A stretch of DNA of 64,000 nt from Lepidurus packardi. Its lineage: Eukaryota > Arthropoda > Branchiopoda > Notostraca > Triopsidae. The translations under genes and the position numbers were made by a program. Below are positions 9,264 through 20,469 of this stretch, piece by piece. The DNA is taken from positions 3,616,565 through 3,680,564 of the forward strand of contig JAKZAN010000001.1 in assembly GCA_023053545.1 (NCBI GenBank). The letters run 5' to 3'. Numbering within the stretch: position 1 is the stretch's first letter; every line of letters starts with the position of its first letter. The notes under the pieces are model-generated. The model did not search any database and was not told the DNA's origin. It saw only the letters and a list, made by a program, of their open reading frames with translations.

Positions 9264-9522
9264 GGCCGCTGCATGTAACGTTTTCTTCTTTCAGTCCTTC
9301 ACTTTCTTTCGCTCACTAGTCGGCAATAAGTGTAGTTCCTTATTTAGTGTAGTTTCTTGTTTAGTGTAGTTCCTTATTTTCTGTAGTTCTTCATAACCCC
9401 GGATTACTTATTTAGTGTAGTTATTCTCTTAACCCTCGATTAATTTTTTGAGTAAGGTTTGTTTTTATTTTATTCTGTGTTTCTTTTCTTCTAACAAATT
9501 AACTTTTTCATTTCCTTTTAAT

Positions 9523-12500
9523 ATGGATACATCAAGGGCGCTGTTTTTTGAAAGCTGTCTTCGCGATCTTGAGCATGCAGCTAATTTGCCAGCATCGGTC
9601 TACGTTAGCACGTCGACAGAGCGCGTAAACATTTCTAATGAACATTTTGAGAAATTTCGACAAGTATGTTTCTCGAAAAAAAAAGAGTTCATTGCCTACC
9701 CTCTACCAAACCGTGTGGCAAGGGTGCAGTCATTTCGGTGTTTGAGAATTGACCAAACTGCTTGCCAAACTTTGCCCGAACGTTTTAGCGGAGTTTTAGC
9801 TTTGGAAAGCAAAGGAGATGGGAATTGTTTCTTCAATTCCGCTTCTTTGTCTTTGTTCGGCAACCAAAGTAAGGCCGTTGAGTTGCGCTGCCGAGTTGTA
9901 GTCGAGTTGGCGACTAATTATAAGTTGTACTCCAGAGAGTCAGCCGGATACCTCTCCGAGAAACAAATTACTGCCCTTAACACGTACTCAGGATTCCGTT
10001 TCGACCGTATTATCTTCACGGGCGATGATGGCACAGCGTGCCCTACAGGTATTCCACCGACGGAAGACTGTTTGAAGTTCTATTCCATGGAACAGACCAA
10101 GAATCTGGAATATTCGAGCATACTTGCATTCCCAGCTTTGGCTAATGTTTGTAAGATAGCCGTGGAGTCGGTTTATCCGAAAGCGGATGGCAGCCTCGCG
10201 CGACTTCATCCCGCGCTTCTTTTAAACGAAACTTTTTCACCAAATGATGTCGTTTCGCCGGAAACTATCCGCATAATGTGGACTGGGGATTTCAGGGGGT
10301 GCTCGAGGTCAAAAAGTGGACGTTTAGTCCCTACACCTAACTGGAATCCCATTCATTTTGTACCTTTGTTAGAGCGCGAGCGTGCGAGTCAATCTCCCGT
10401 CCTTTTGTCAGAGAATTGCTGTAGGCCTACTCTGCCCGTTGTTGAATTTGTAGAAGCTGCATCAGAAATTTTCGATCACCCAGTTGAAGCTGCAAGTGTG
10501 GCAGCACCTGTAGTTAACTTATGCAGTTCTATGCAAAATAGTAGTACCGCCACTAGTTCAGGGCTTCGCGAGTCGTTCTCCCATGAAAATTCAGGCTCAA
10601 GGTTGGGATTGTCAGTCCCTAAAGCTGTTGTCGCTAAAAAGGGAGAGCACGAAGGAAATGTCACAAAAGGCATTTCATCGAATGATAATAAAACACCTCG
10701 TGCCAAGCTAGGCAGAGCAGACTCCCATAATAAGCAAGGGCATGCAAAATTTTCGTGCACGGGATGTGCAACAACGTTTAAAACAAATCAAAATTTGGAG
10801 AATCACATTAAGAACCAGCGCTGTAAGCTTCAGCTAGAAAAACAAAGCTCTAGTCAAATTCTTCCTGTGGACCAAGGATCTCAAGGCTTTACATGTGAAG
10901 ACTGTAAAACTGTTTTTACAAGGAAGAGCTATTTGAAGGTACATGTAGAAAAGAAAAGGTGCCATGTGTCTAGATTTCAATGCCTGCAATGTAGTTTGCA
11001 ATTTACTAGAAAAGACCTGCTCACCCGTCATGTAGACGTAGTTCATTCTCTTGTATTAGAAGAAACAAGTACTTTCGAGGAGATCCCCTTAATTGCCCCG
11101 GTAGACAAGGAGCAGCAGTCTTTAACCGTGGTTTCAGTGGACAAGCAGCAATTGCCTAGCTTAGTCGAGTTAGATCAGTCAGAGCTGATTCATGACCCAG
11201 TAGTACATTCTGCGTCTCAGAGCAGTGGTAGTGCTAGCGTTGCCAAAGATTATTCTTTAGACATGATTTCAGGTAACACAGCAATTGCATACCTTAGTCG
11301 AGTTAGATCAGTCAGAGCCGACTTATGACCCCGTAACAAGTTCTGCGTCTCAGAGCAGTGTTAGTGATGGTAGTGTGTCTGCTGATACCATTAATTGCAG
11401 TACTTTAGTCACCGATTCTGACGATGAATTCTGTAGCGTTGCTAGAAAAAAGAGAAAGCTCGAACAGCAACCAAGAATAGTTTGCTATTACCCTGGTTGT
11501 GAAGCGAAGCTGTCACGTCTGACGTCTTATGTTGCGCATGCTAACAGTCATGGTTTGTCCTGCAAGCTAGACGAACTCAGTTTTACTGACGAGAACAGTT
11601 TCTTGTCATGGAAAACAGAGATAGAAAGAAGTGCATGTGTTAGTTTTCGTAATAGAAGGGGAGCTCGGAAGTGCACTAGTTACAGTACAACAACCTACGT
11701 GTGCAATCGCTCTTTCTCGTATAAAAATCAGGGTACAGGCAAACGTGCCCTGAAGCGACTAAAGTCTTGTTGTACGGGTGTCCATTGTACCAGCTTTATA
11801 ATTGCGCAAGTATGGCACCTTACAAAAAGAATTGAGGTTACATGTTGCCTAACTCATGTTGGCCATGATCGTTTACCAGGTCGTTGTCGCCTTCATAAAG
11901 GAACAGAACAAGAATTACAACAGAAGCTTTTGATCGGAATCCCTAAACGCAAAATTGTTGAGAGTTGTATGGCAGAAACCATCATCGGTGATGGACTTTC
12001 TAGGGACCAGGCCGTTACCATGAAAGATTTACATAACCTCGCTCAGAAAAACCCGAGCGTTTTCCGGAAACATAAGATCGATTCTGAGAGCGTTGACTTA
12101 TGGATCCAACAAATGGCAACAGAGGAATATAATCCGGTATTTCTGTATAAAAAGCAAAACGTTGCAGATGAAGGTGTTGCAGAATTAGGTGTTGAAAACT
12201 TTGCTCTAGGCATTATGTACGAGGATCAGCAGGAAGCCTTAAAGAAGTATGCCCATAAATGTATATGCATAGACAGTACTTACCAGGTTAACCAGTATAT
12301 GTTTGTTTTGACAACGCTTCTCGTCTTGTCTGAAGATCGATCGGGTTATCCGGTTGCTTTTCTTCTAAGTGATAGAGAGAATAGAGAAGTATATCGTTTA
12401 TTCTTTTCCAAAATTAAAGAAAAGGTTGGTAGTATTAAAACTTTGGAATTTATGAGTGACATGGCAGATCAATTCTGGCTTGCCTGGAAAGATGTTTTTG

Positions 12501-13882
12501 ACGTTTCGATTACCACCAGGCGCATTTGCATTTGGCATGTAGAAAGAGCGTGGCACAAAAGATTGCACGATCATCCCCGTGCGGACACGGAAGTTATCAA
12601 CAACATTCTGTCTCTACTCGGCCATTTAATCCGGATTAGAGAGAAAAGTATCTTTCAAAGACGTTTGCAAGCTTTCCTGACGTACGCAGAAGAACACCAT
12701 CCAATGTTCTTGGCTTACTTTGTTGAATATTATGTTCCGAGAGAAAGTGAATGGTCAGGTTATAACTGTGAACAAATGCTAGTTAGAACGAACATGACTG
12801 CGGAAGCATACCATAAAGAATTGAAATATGGTGCGATGAAAAATAAGAGTAATAAAAGACTTGACTCACTAGTTGAAGATCTCGAGAGATACACAAAGAA
12901 GAGAGCTTATAAGGAGGTTTTAATTCGTCAAAGAGGCTTGAGTACAAATACTATTGTGGAAACTAACCGCCGGCACAAACGATCCGATACGATTAAAGAT
13001 GAAGACGTAATTGTTCTGGGAAAAAATGCATGGAAGGTCAAGTCTCAACAACAGGCGGATACGTATTACGATGTTGTTCGCTTTTTCGACGAATTGTGCG
13101 ACTGCGTTAATCGATGTGGATTTTGCGGAGCTTGCAGGGAAGTATTTTGGTGCTCGTGTGACGATTTTTATAATTATCATTTCGTCTGCAAGCATATCCA
13201 TAGAGTTACCCCGGTTTTAAGTGACAATCTGCGTCAGTCGCGTGTAATAAGAGCGGCATTAGTAGAGCAACAGATCGCTGAAAATGCCCAGCTAGAAAAG
13301 TTTGCTAGAAAAACTAAACCGCTTGCTCTTTCCATCGCAAACATTCGCAAAGACTGCTACGCGATTCTTAATGCGTTAACAACTGATCCTCGAAACATCT
13401 CCGATTTGGAGGCTGCTATGGCTACAGCAAGATTTATTAACAGTAGACCACCAGAGGAAAAGATTTTAAAAGAGACGTTCGAAAAATTAACTGACGTCCG
13501 TTCTAATGCCCAATTTATACCTCAAAGAGAATTTCATAGGACGCGCAAGCCGTACAGTAACAAACCATCGAATGCCTTTCAGAGACATGGATCTCAGGAT
13601 CATCCTGCCGACTTTTTAGATGACATCGTACCGCAACTCTGCGCTGGTTGCAACAAACGAAACGATCCTGATGACGACCTTGCTGATGATATTACTTGGG
13701 TTTGTTGCAGCGTGTGTAAGTCTTGGTTTCATATAACTTGCGCTCACAAGCAGCAGCCAGATTTATGCCTAAATGATATACCAATGGACGACTTACATGA
13801 CATTCAGTACCTATGCCTTGTCTGTGTTAATGAAAGGGATAATGTAGTATTGCTTTGCATTTCACAAAGCAATACTAATTAG
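9523..13882 (+). pseudogene. MULE1 transposase gene: OTU protease, C2H2 fingers, MULE DDE core, SWIM and PHD; 2-nt frameshift
   Basis: I chose ATG 9523 (MDTSRALFFE) because it follows the conserved leader. Domains in order: an OTU-like cysteine protease with GDGNCFFN (catalytic Cys102) and IHFVPL (His278); three C2H2/C2HC fingers (about 410-510); another C2H2 finger (CYYPGCEAKL); a Cys/His-rich GKRALKRLKSC module; the Mutator DDE core with CIDSTY, FMSDMADQ, CIWHVERAW and TAEAYHKELK; a SWIM finger (CSCDDF, then CKHIH); and a PHD finger (CAGCNK to CLVC). The frame is broken once near 11278: a CA dinucleotide present in MULE2 is missing, so the protein reads as 9448-11328 followed by 11285-13882. 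Without that lesion it would be about 1450 residues with a complete catalytic core. Confidence 0.85.
13846..13876 (+). terminator. Stem-loop overlapping the end of the MULE1 gene
   Basis: AGTATTGCTTTG (13846-13857) pairs exactly with CAAAGCAATACT (13865-13876) across a 7-nt loop, just before the TAG stop at 13880. MULE2 keeps it with a longer, perfect 13-bp stem. Call it a candidate RNA 3' structure; a terminator role is inference. Confidence 0.4.
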
Positions 13883-13977
13883 CAATAGCAATTTTTTGAT
13901 TGACTTCGCATTTTATTGCCGTATTCATATGTCAATAAGTGTCAAGGTAGTCGAAGGTTGTATGCGAGTTTTACTCG

Positions 13978-14313
13978 CAGCATGCAGCTATATGCAGCAA
14001 AGTTGTGATTCAAGTATCCACCAAACCTGCGAATTCTATCCGCAGCATGCATAGCTATATGCAGCAAAGTTGTGATTCAAGTATCCACCAAACCTGCGAA
14101 TTCTATCCGCAGCATGCATAGCTATATGCAGCAAAGTTGTGATTCAAGTATCCACCAAACCTGCGAATTCTATCCGCAGCATGCATAGCTATATGCAGCA
14201 AAGTTGTGATTCAAGTATCCACCAAACCTGCGAATTCTATCCGCAGCATGCATAGCTATATGCAGCAAAGTTGTGATTCAAGTATCCACCAAACCTGCGA
14301 ATTCTATCCGCAG
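13978..14313. repeat. 67-bp minisatellite, five units
   Basis: Five nearly identical 67-bp units (each with CTATATGCAGCAAAGTTGTG and CTGCGAATTCTATCCGCAG) lie 3' of the MULE1 gene. MULE2 has only two to three diverged units at the same place (29935-30115), so the array was homogenised or expanded in MULE1. Confidence 0.9.
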
Positions 14314-14698
14314 TAAATCGTTGAATTGTATGTATGGTTGTGAATTCGATTTGTGACTGAATTTGATTTATGGGTGCGAAGGTAAAAAAGGGTACCACGC
14401 ACAGTGACACGACTGTGATGTATTGGAATATTGATATCAACACTCTCGGTAACCGTGTCATCGCTGAGTGGTACCCACAAGCACGAATTGTAGTGAGTTC
14501 CATTTCATTCCGTTGCAGTTTGAAATTTGTATTTTTTAGAACATTACAGAAATATACAGTTAAACAAGAAAAGCAATTTTTTATTTTATAAAGTAACTTT
14601 TGTTTCTTCAGGCATATTTTTAATAGGCATTATGCGGTCACATAATTATTACAGCGGCCACGGGAGTGTATAGCAAAACAGGTAATCAGAAGCAACTA

Positions 14699-17320
14699 GT
14701 TTACATCAGGGTTGTACGGATTTGAACTTAAGCCGGATTTAAATCGGATTTAAGACTGTTTTTATAACATGCTAAGGCTTGAGAAATTTTCACAAGCTCA
14801 TTTTGAAGTGAGTTGACCTTGGTCTTGAACTTAAAGGCAACCGTATGACAGTGATTTGGAAAGGGCTTAAGTAGAAAGCATCTTACTTATACGAGGCGGA
14901 TATGAAAGTTCATTTTCTGAACTATTGGGGTAAAGGTGAGCTCAGCAAACGCCTTTCACCAATCACAATCACAATCGCAATTTCTCAGCAATCGCCTTTC
15001 TATGAAACGGGAAACGGAAATTTTTTTAAGACTAACCAACAGTCGACTCCTAATCGCTGAAAAGTATGGAGGGGTCCAACATTTATTCATTCTTTTCCCT
15101 AGTAAAGGGTTACCAGTTAACAGATACCTCATTTAAAGTTACGTGCAAAACTTGTTGTAAAGTTTACTCCGCGTCAAGCCGAGCAACTTCAAATTTAATT
15201 CGACATCTTAAGGTAATTATTATAAGCATATAAGCTTATGTCATGAAAAATATTTTAAGTGTTTTTCGCTAATATCCTGCAACTATTTTCCTTTACAGCG
15301 TAAGCACCCAGTCCAACATGGCAAGTTTTTGACAGAAAAAGACCAATCCGCAGCTTCAATCGGCATTCTGGCCCAAGACATTTCCGTTCATTTTATACCA
15401 TCGCAGAGCGGAAGTAGCTCTTCTTGCTATCCTTCGTCTAGCACTCGCGCGAAATCTCTGACGATGCAAGTAGTAACCCTGCTCACCTCCAAAATGCTTC
15501 CCCTTAGCATAGTAGACGATGAAGTTTTTAGGAAATTGTTTTTCTCTCTTGACCCCAAATATGAGCTACCAACCCGTAGATCATTGACAGGTACCATTGT
15601 ACCTCATTATGTCAGCCTAGCTACCACGAAGATAAAAGAATTTGAAATCGCGGTCCTCCCCCGTCAGTCTAACTTTGGACTTATGGACAAGTCGTTCCAT
15701 GCAGGGCTACTTAGGGGTCACTGGTCATTTCTTGAAAGACTGGTCTTTGAATAGTTTTACTTTAACTTGCAAACATTTTGCCGAGCGGCACACAGCTACT
15801 AACATAGTCTCCGAACTACAAAGCATTTTGAATTCTTTTGATTTAGTTTTCGGAGATATTAGTTACATCGTGACCGATAACGCAACCAATATGGTGAAGG
15901 CTTTTACAGTGGAGCTACCACTTTTAGACATCAATGAAATTAGTGTGGACTCAGAAGAGTTTTCTGATAGTGAAGGAGAAGACAGCGAACCCACGTTAGT
16001 TAACCAAGAGAGCTTAGCTTCTGATTTAGAAACAGAGCTTCCTTCAGACGTCTTTCACGTTAGATGTTTTGCACACTCATTACAACTAGTAGTGCGAGAT
16101 GGGTTAAAGGGATGTGATGAATTTCAAGCTGTATTTCAGAAAGTCTCGAATGTCATTAGGCGAAGCAAACAATCATTGTCTGCAAGCGAAGCTCTGCATG
16201 CGTTAAAAATAATACCGGTTTCTTTTAACCAGACTCGCTGGAATTCTCAGTTGAAAGCCATCAGATCCGTAGTAAAGATCAGTGCGAAGGACCTGGATAG
16301 GTGCATCCCAAATAGCAGAATAACTTCCGATGATCGTAGTTTTCTTTGTGAATTTATCGAGTTGTTTAAAATTTTTGAAGATGTCACAGAACTTATTCAG
16401 ACCGAGAAAAACCCAACAATCAGCTGTGCTATCCCGTTTGTAAGAGCCATAAGGCGTTATTTAGCAGCGTTTGAACCATACCACTGTAATGTAATTTTAA
16501 ATACCCTGAAGTCTTCCATTGACTGTCGAATGTCCCGCTATGAAAACCTTGACTCGTTTAAAATGTCAACAGCTCTGGATCCCAGATTCAAATTAGGAAG
16601 CTGGTGCTTGAACCTAGAAGAAGCGTGCGATGTGCGTAGGTCTATAACTGCCAAACTCAAAGTTTGTGAAACTGACGAGATTCAATGTGTTCAACAATGT
16701 CCCTCCGCCCCCCCGTCAAAGCGCGCCCGTTTAGAAAATTCCCGTTGCAGCTTAGATAGTCTGCTATTTGAGGCACCCCAGGAACAGGAGCAACCGAAGT
16801 CTGTCTCATGTGAATTAGATACTTATATGGCTGAAACCTGCGTCCCAAAAATGACTGATGTGTATGAGTATTGGAAGACGAATTCGATCAGATTCCCCCA
16901 TCTAGCCAAAGTAGCTGCGCAGTTTTTACATACACCAGCAACCTCAGCTCCGGTTGAGAGAATTTTCAGCTACGGAGGGAAAATTTTAAGGCCCGACCGA
17001 TCTAAAATGACCCCTGACGTGTTTGAGAAACTTATGTTCCTAAGATGCAACACAATGTATATGCAGTAATTGTACAGAGACGTTTGTACGTTATGCGCTA
17101 AAATAAAGGAATGGGCTTAACGTAGAACTTTAAAATCCAACCAGAAGGCTTTCTGCATGATTTAAGTTCTTTTGTTCAGGGCTTGGATTTTGATTTGAGC
17201 TTGAATTTTCAGATGAGCGAGGCTTAGGGCTTGGAACTTGATTTGCCTTAACGGAACGAAATGGGCTTGGACTTCATTTAAGTTCTTTTTTTTAGGCTTA
17301 GGTACAACCCTGGTTTACAT
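14699..17320. mobile_element. hAT2 element, copy 1 (2606 bp) with 8-bp TSD
   Basis: The element is 14707-17312. Termini CAGGGTTGTAC and GTACAACCCTG are an exact 11-bp inverted repeat. The 8-bp duplication GTTTACAT flanks it (14699-14706, 17313-17320). Both ends carry subterminal AAGCC/TTTAAAT and GGCTTGGA-type short repeats. It encodes a BED-finger hAT transposase and is nested inside MULE1. A same-length copy with a different duplication is at 48861-51466. Confidence 0.95.
15090..17069 (+). pseudogene. hAT2 transposase (BED finger, RNase H-like core, dimerisation domain), one frameshift
   Basis: The first exon, ending at a GTAATTAT donor near 15213, gives the start of a BED zinc finger (FKVTCKTCCKVYS, then SNLIRHLK). 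After an intron ending TTTACAG near 15299 it continues RKHPVQHGKF, supplying the second His. The frame runs to about 15660 and is then continued in another frame (SLTLDLWTSRSMQGYLGVTG), so a small indel around the TCCTCCCCC run breaks it. The rest is intact: ISYIVTDNATNM and HVRCFAHSLQLVV of the catalytic core, an insertion domain, and the hAT dimerisation signature (TSAPVERIFSYGGKILRPDR). The copy at 49244-51223 shares the same frameshift. Confidence 0.88.
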
Positions 17321-20054
17321 ACAAAAAAGCTAATTAGTGACATGTCAGCGCTCTTTTCAACGTATCCCTGCCACCACGCCCTCTGTTCCGGATGAAAGTA
17401 TCCGTAAGGTTTGCCAACGCTGACTTATCCCGTGGGACATTGCGACCTCGACCGCTGACTATTAACCCTTCTTAGGAATTTGGCGTTTGCTTACGCCTTC
17501 GACGTTTTTTCTACGAATTTACTTGGCACTATGCTTTACCTTTCACCTTTTTTCCCTTGGAGTTGGACAGGACAGTCGGACAACGGACGCGAAGAAAGAC
17601 AGATCTAGACAAGAAACTGAGTTGTACGTGGCTTTTGTTTGAATAAAGAACCTTTGCCTTTACATATGTGTTGTGTTCGTTGTTTAAAGCATACACATTA
17701 GTAACACCCTCAATGGGGCAAATTAACTTTTCTTCTCAATTTGTTCCCAAACTGTAAGTCCCTTATTACGGACGAACTTTTCTCCTCGCTCTAACTCGCT
17801 CTAAGTCCTTTTTCTTTTTACTGTCCAATTCGAATTACCTTTCTATCTTTTCTCTTCGTCCAGATAACCACGAGAGTCGTACCTTTTGCCAATTGGGACC
17901 TTAACATCTGTAAGAACACTTCCTTACAACTCCGATTTGTTCATATGGATTCCATTCCTTTCTTGTCTTACCTTCCCACGCTGTATAGGTCCGCTAAAAC
18001 AAAAAACTCATAACTCTCGATGGATTTTTTGACAGGAAGGGTAGCAACGTCTGCAAAATCTTTTCTGATCATTTTAACGGCTTTCCTTACTTTTTCTATT
18101 GCCCACACCCAATAACAGCGAAATGAAAATGTTGCCTATAGCGAAATGTTGCCTATAGTCGCTCCGGGTTTCGGCTTTTCGAGGTTTTGCCGCCTAGTCG
18201 CTCCGGGTTTAGGCTTTTAGGCAAAAAGTCAGTACTGCTCACCGTGTACTCCCTTCCTGTCTTCTCTTCCCACGGTACGTAGGCTACACAATCTTTTCTG
18301 CTTTTTCCAGAATCTTCCTTACTTTTGCTATTGCCCCGCACCCACTACTTGTTTTTAGGCTTTTCTACCTCATACTTTGTCTTCCATATTTGGCTATAAT
18401 TAAGATGAGTAAGTTTTATATGGAGAATTTGCCATGCGGTTTAATAGTCTTGAACAGAAGAAGACACTACATAGCTGACGGGCTATGTGTCTTTTCTGTT
18501 TACCGTTTAAAAAAATACTATCAAATAAATAAAAACTGATACAAATAAGAATTATAAGAACTGGTACTGATAAAGAAGCTATATATACAAAGATAAATAC
18601 TTATACAATATATACTACTGCAATAACTAATATGAAGATAACTTACGCCAAATCAACTGGGTTGAGCCAAGAACGAACCCACTCGGCGGCCCAAACAATC
18701 ATTAAAACAATCTTATTTATCCCAAAACAGTTGTACAGAAGTATTCCTTACCCTTGGCCTAACCTGATCACTTCCTTGACTTTTGTATACAAATTCCAAT
18801 TCTCTAGAGATTACCTCTGGCGGATATAAACTATGGAATCAGGATAGGTACCAAGAGTTTTTCGAGCAATCACACAATCTACTCGAGCTCTTGTAAAAAG
18901 TAGTCTAGTAAAACAAGTTCCTTTAACTAATCTAAACGCCCTACATTTGTCATTGTAATTCTTGCGATCGTAATCGTCATGCAGCTTACTTAAAGTTAAT
19001 CATGGTTGCTGCCTGACTTTGGTAGTTAGATAATGCACTCCAAAAGAACCTGGTCTATTCATTAAAACAACACAGGAACCTTTTTTTTCCAAAGCCAAAA
19101 CCGTCGGAACTTATATACGGGTAGTTCAGGACGCAAATATAGAAAGATCACAACAATTAGTCGTCCGAGTGCGGTTAATCAACAGTACAAGTGGAATAAG
19201 GTCAGGTCAGGTCAGATCAAAGACTACCAAAGCACTATGTATGACTCAACAAGACAAGACAGACGTACCATTTCTACTTTAATCAAACTGAGATCCACAC
19301 ATTTTCCTACAGAAGCCTTTTTATAATATCTCAACACAAGACGTGACACACATTTCCTTCCGGTGTAGACTTTTAAACAGACTAGAGCCTATATTTATTA
19401 CGTGAACTGGCAAAATTGAAACTACATTTTAAGTTAACCCACAGACTTTTTGACTGATCAAAGGCTTTTCCCAATAGTCGTGGCTTTATGTCAGCCTAAG
19501 AACTTTGCAAAAAACATAGTCATACTGCTTGCTGCCTTACAAGAATTGAAACGAAGAAAAAAATCAGCAGCAGCATCAGATCACTTACGTTCCCAAAGAA
19601 AAGTTGCGAACTTCTCGTCCTTTAATTTTTATTTCAGGTTTTTATTTTGTATTAAGGCATTTGTTAAGCATAATTTGGTCTTCTTGGTTATAAAAACTTG
19701 TTACTTAAACAACAAAGGACGGGGCTGTTAAGATAACATTCCACTTTCACTGTACGTTTTTTTAGTCATATTAATATTATTTCCGTTTTGTTGCCGTCAG
19801 TTGTCAAAAACCCATGCCACCTACTGAACACATAATATTTTTATATTTATTATTTCGGTTCTAAGCACCCTAGGGCGTAAGCCGCAGCAAGGCATGGGGA
19901 GAAAAAAAGATCACGTGCAACATGCGTTTTGCTGCTCTTAAGAACCTCCTACAACATGGCTGAATCCGCTTATGCGGCTTGCTGCTTTTAAAACACCTCC
20001 TGCAACATGGCTGAATCCGCTATGCGGCTTGCTGCTTCTAAGCCACCTCCCTCA
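17321..20054. other. Non-coding right arm of MULE1
   Basis: No gene is supported. The segment 18080-18650 has a homologue at 30425-31060 in MULE2, and 18661-20054 matches 33619-36110 with one gap. A block starting CACCGTGTACTCCCTTCC recurs within the arm and again near 32440. A short frame at 19450-19731 is shared by both elements, but only because the DNA is copied. Confidence 0.6.
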
Positions 20055-20116
20055 GAACCCGCTTTTATGCGGGGGTTGCTACTTTTGGTAAACAAGAGGG
20101 TCATGATAGCTCAACG
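19925..20116. repeat. MULE1 right TIR (20055-20116) and subterminal ~60-bp repeats
   Basis: Two and a half imperfect units containing CAACATGGCTGAATCCGC and GCGGCTTGCTGCTT precede the right TIR. They resemble the inner part of the TIR itself (GAACCCGCTT, then TTGCTGCTTTTGG). MULE2 has fewer units at 36040-36120. Subterminal repeats of this kind often serve as transposase binding sites in DNA transposons; that role is inferred here. Confidence 0.65.
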
Positions 20117-20469
20117 TTTTATAGGTGTCATACAGGAGTTGTTTTGCCGCCATATTAATCAAGTGTCGCCCAGACACCGGTAAAGAGGGCGTCAACATAT
20201 CGCCTATTCGTCCAATCCTCTACCGTTGATGCTGGGGATAGCAACCCGAAGGAAGCGGGTTCGGGAACCAATGACGCAATGAACTGGCCACCCCGGAAGT
20301 GACGCCAAGTGACGCTATAACTTTCATTGTTGTCACTTGTTTTGGTAAGTCTTCTTGCTATCGTTAACCAGGAAGGAGCCTTTTGCATTTTCTCCCAGAG
20401 TTTTCGTGTATTGTGCCCTCAGTTTTTCAACCTTAGAAGGTTCCTCATTTCGTACGGGTTGCCTGGACC

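Larger units (their letters stand above)
9113..20116. mobile_element. Giant Mutator-like element MULE1 (about 11.0 kb)
   Basis: Long terminal inverted repeats of about 60 bp are visible. The left end reads GGGCTAACATGACCCTTCCC, then CTTGTTTACCAAAAGTAGCA; the right end (20055-20116) is its imperfect reverse complement. The flanks are an imperfect 9-bp duplication, ACTTATAGG on the left and TTTTATAGG on the right. The undisturbed target (ATTTATAGG) survives in copy II near 26000-26008. A 9-bp duplication and long TIRs are typical of Mutator-like elements. Inside are a TATA box, a long transposase gene, a 67-bp minisatellite, a nested hAT2 and about 2.7 kb of non-coding right arm. Confidence 0.85.

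Noticed and set aside
13978..14313. CRISPR-like array of regular repeats
   Set aside because: The whole 67-bp unit repeats with no unique spacers, in a eukaryotic transposon; it is a minisatellite.
18153..18341. 62-residue minus-strand frame also at 30574-30762
   Set aside because: Low-complexity translation of a MULE arm repeat; no family resemblance.
19450..19731. 93-residue frame identical at 35557-35838
   Set aside because: Conserved only because both MULE right arms are copies of each other; no domain, no supporting splice or codon signal.
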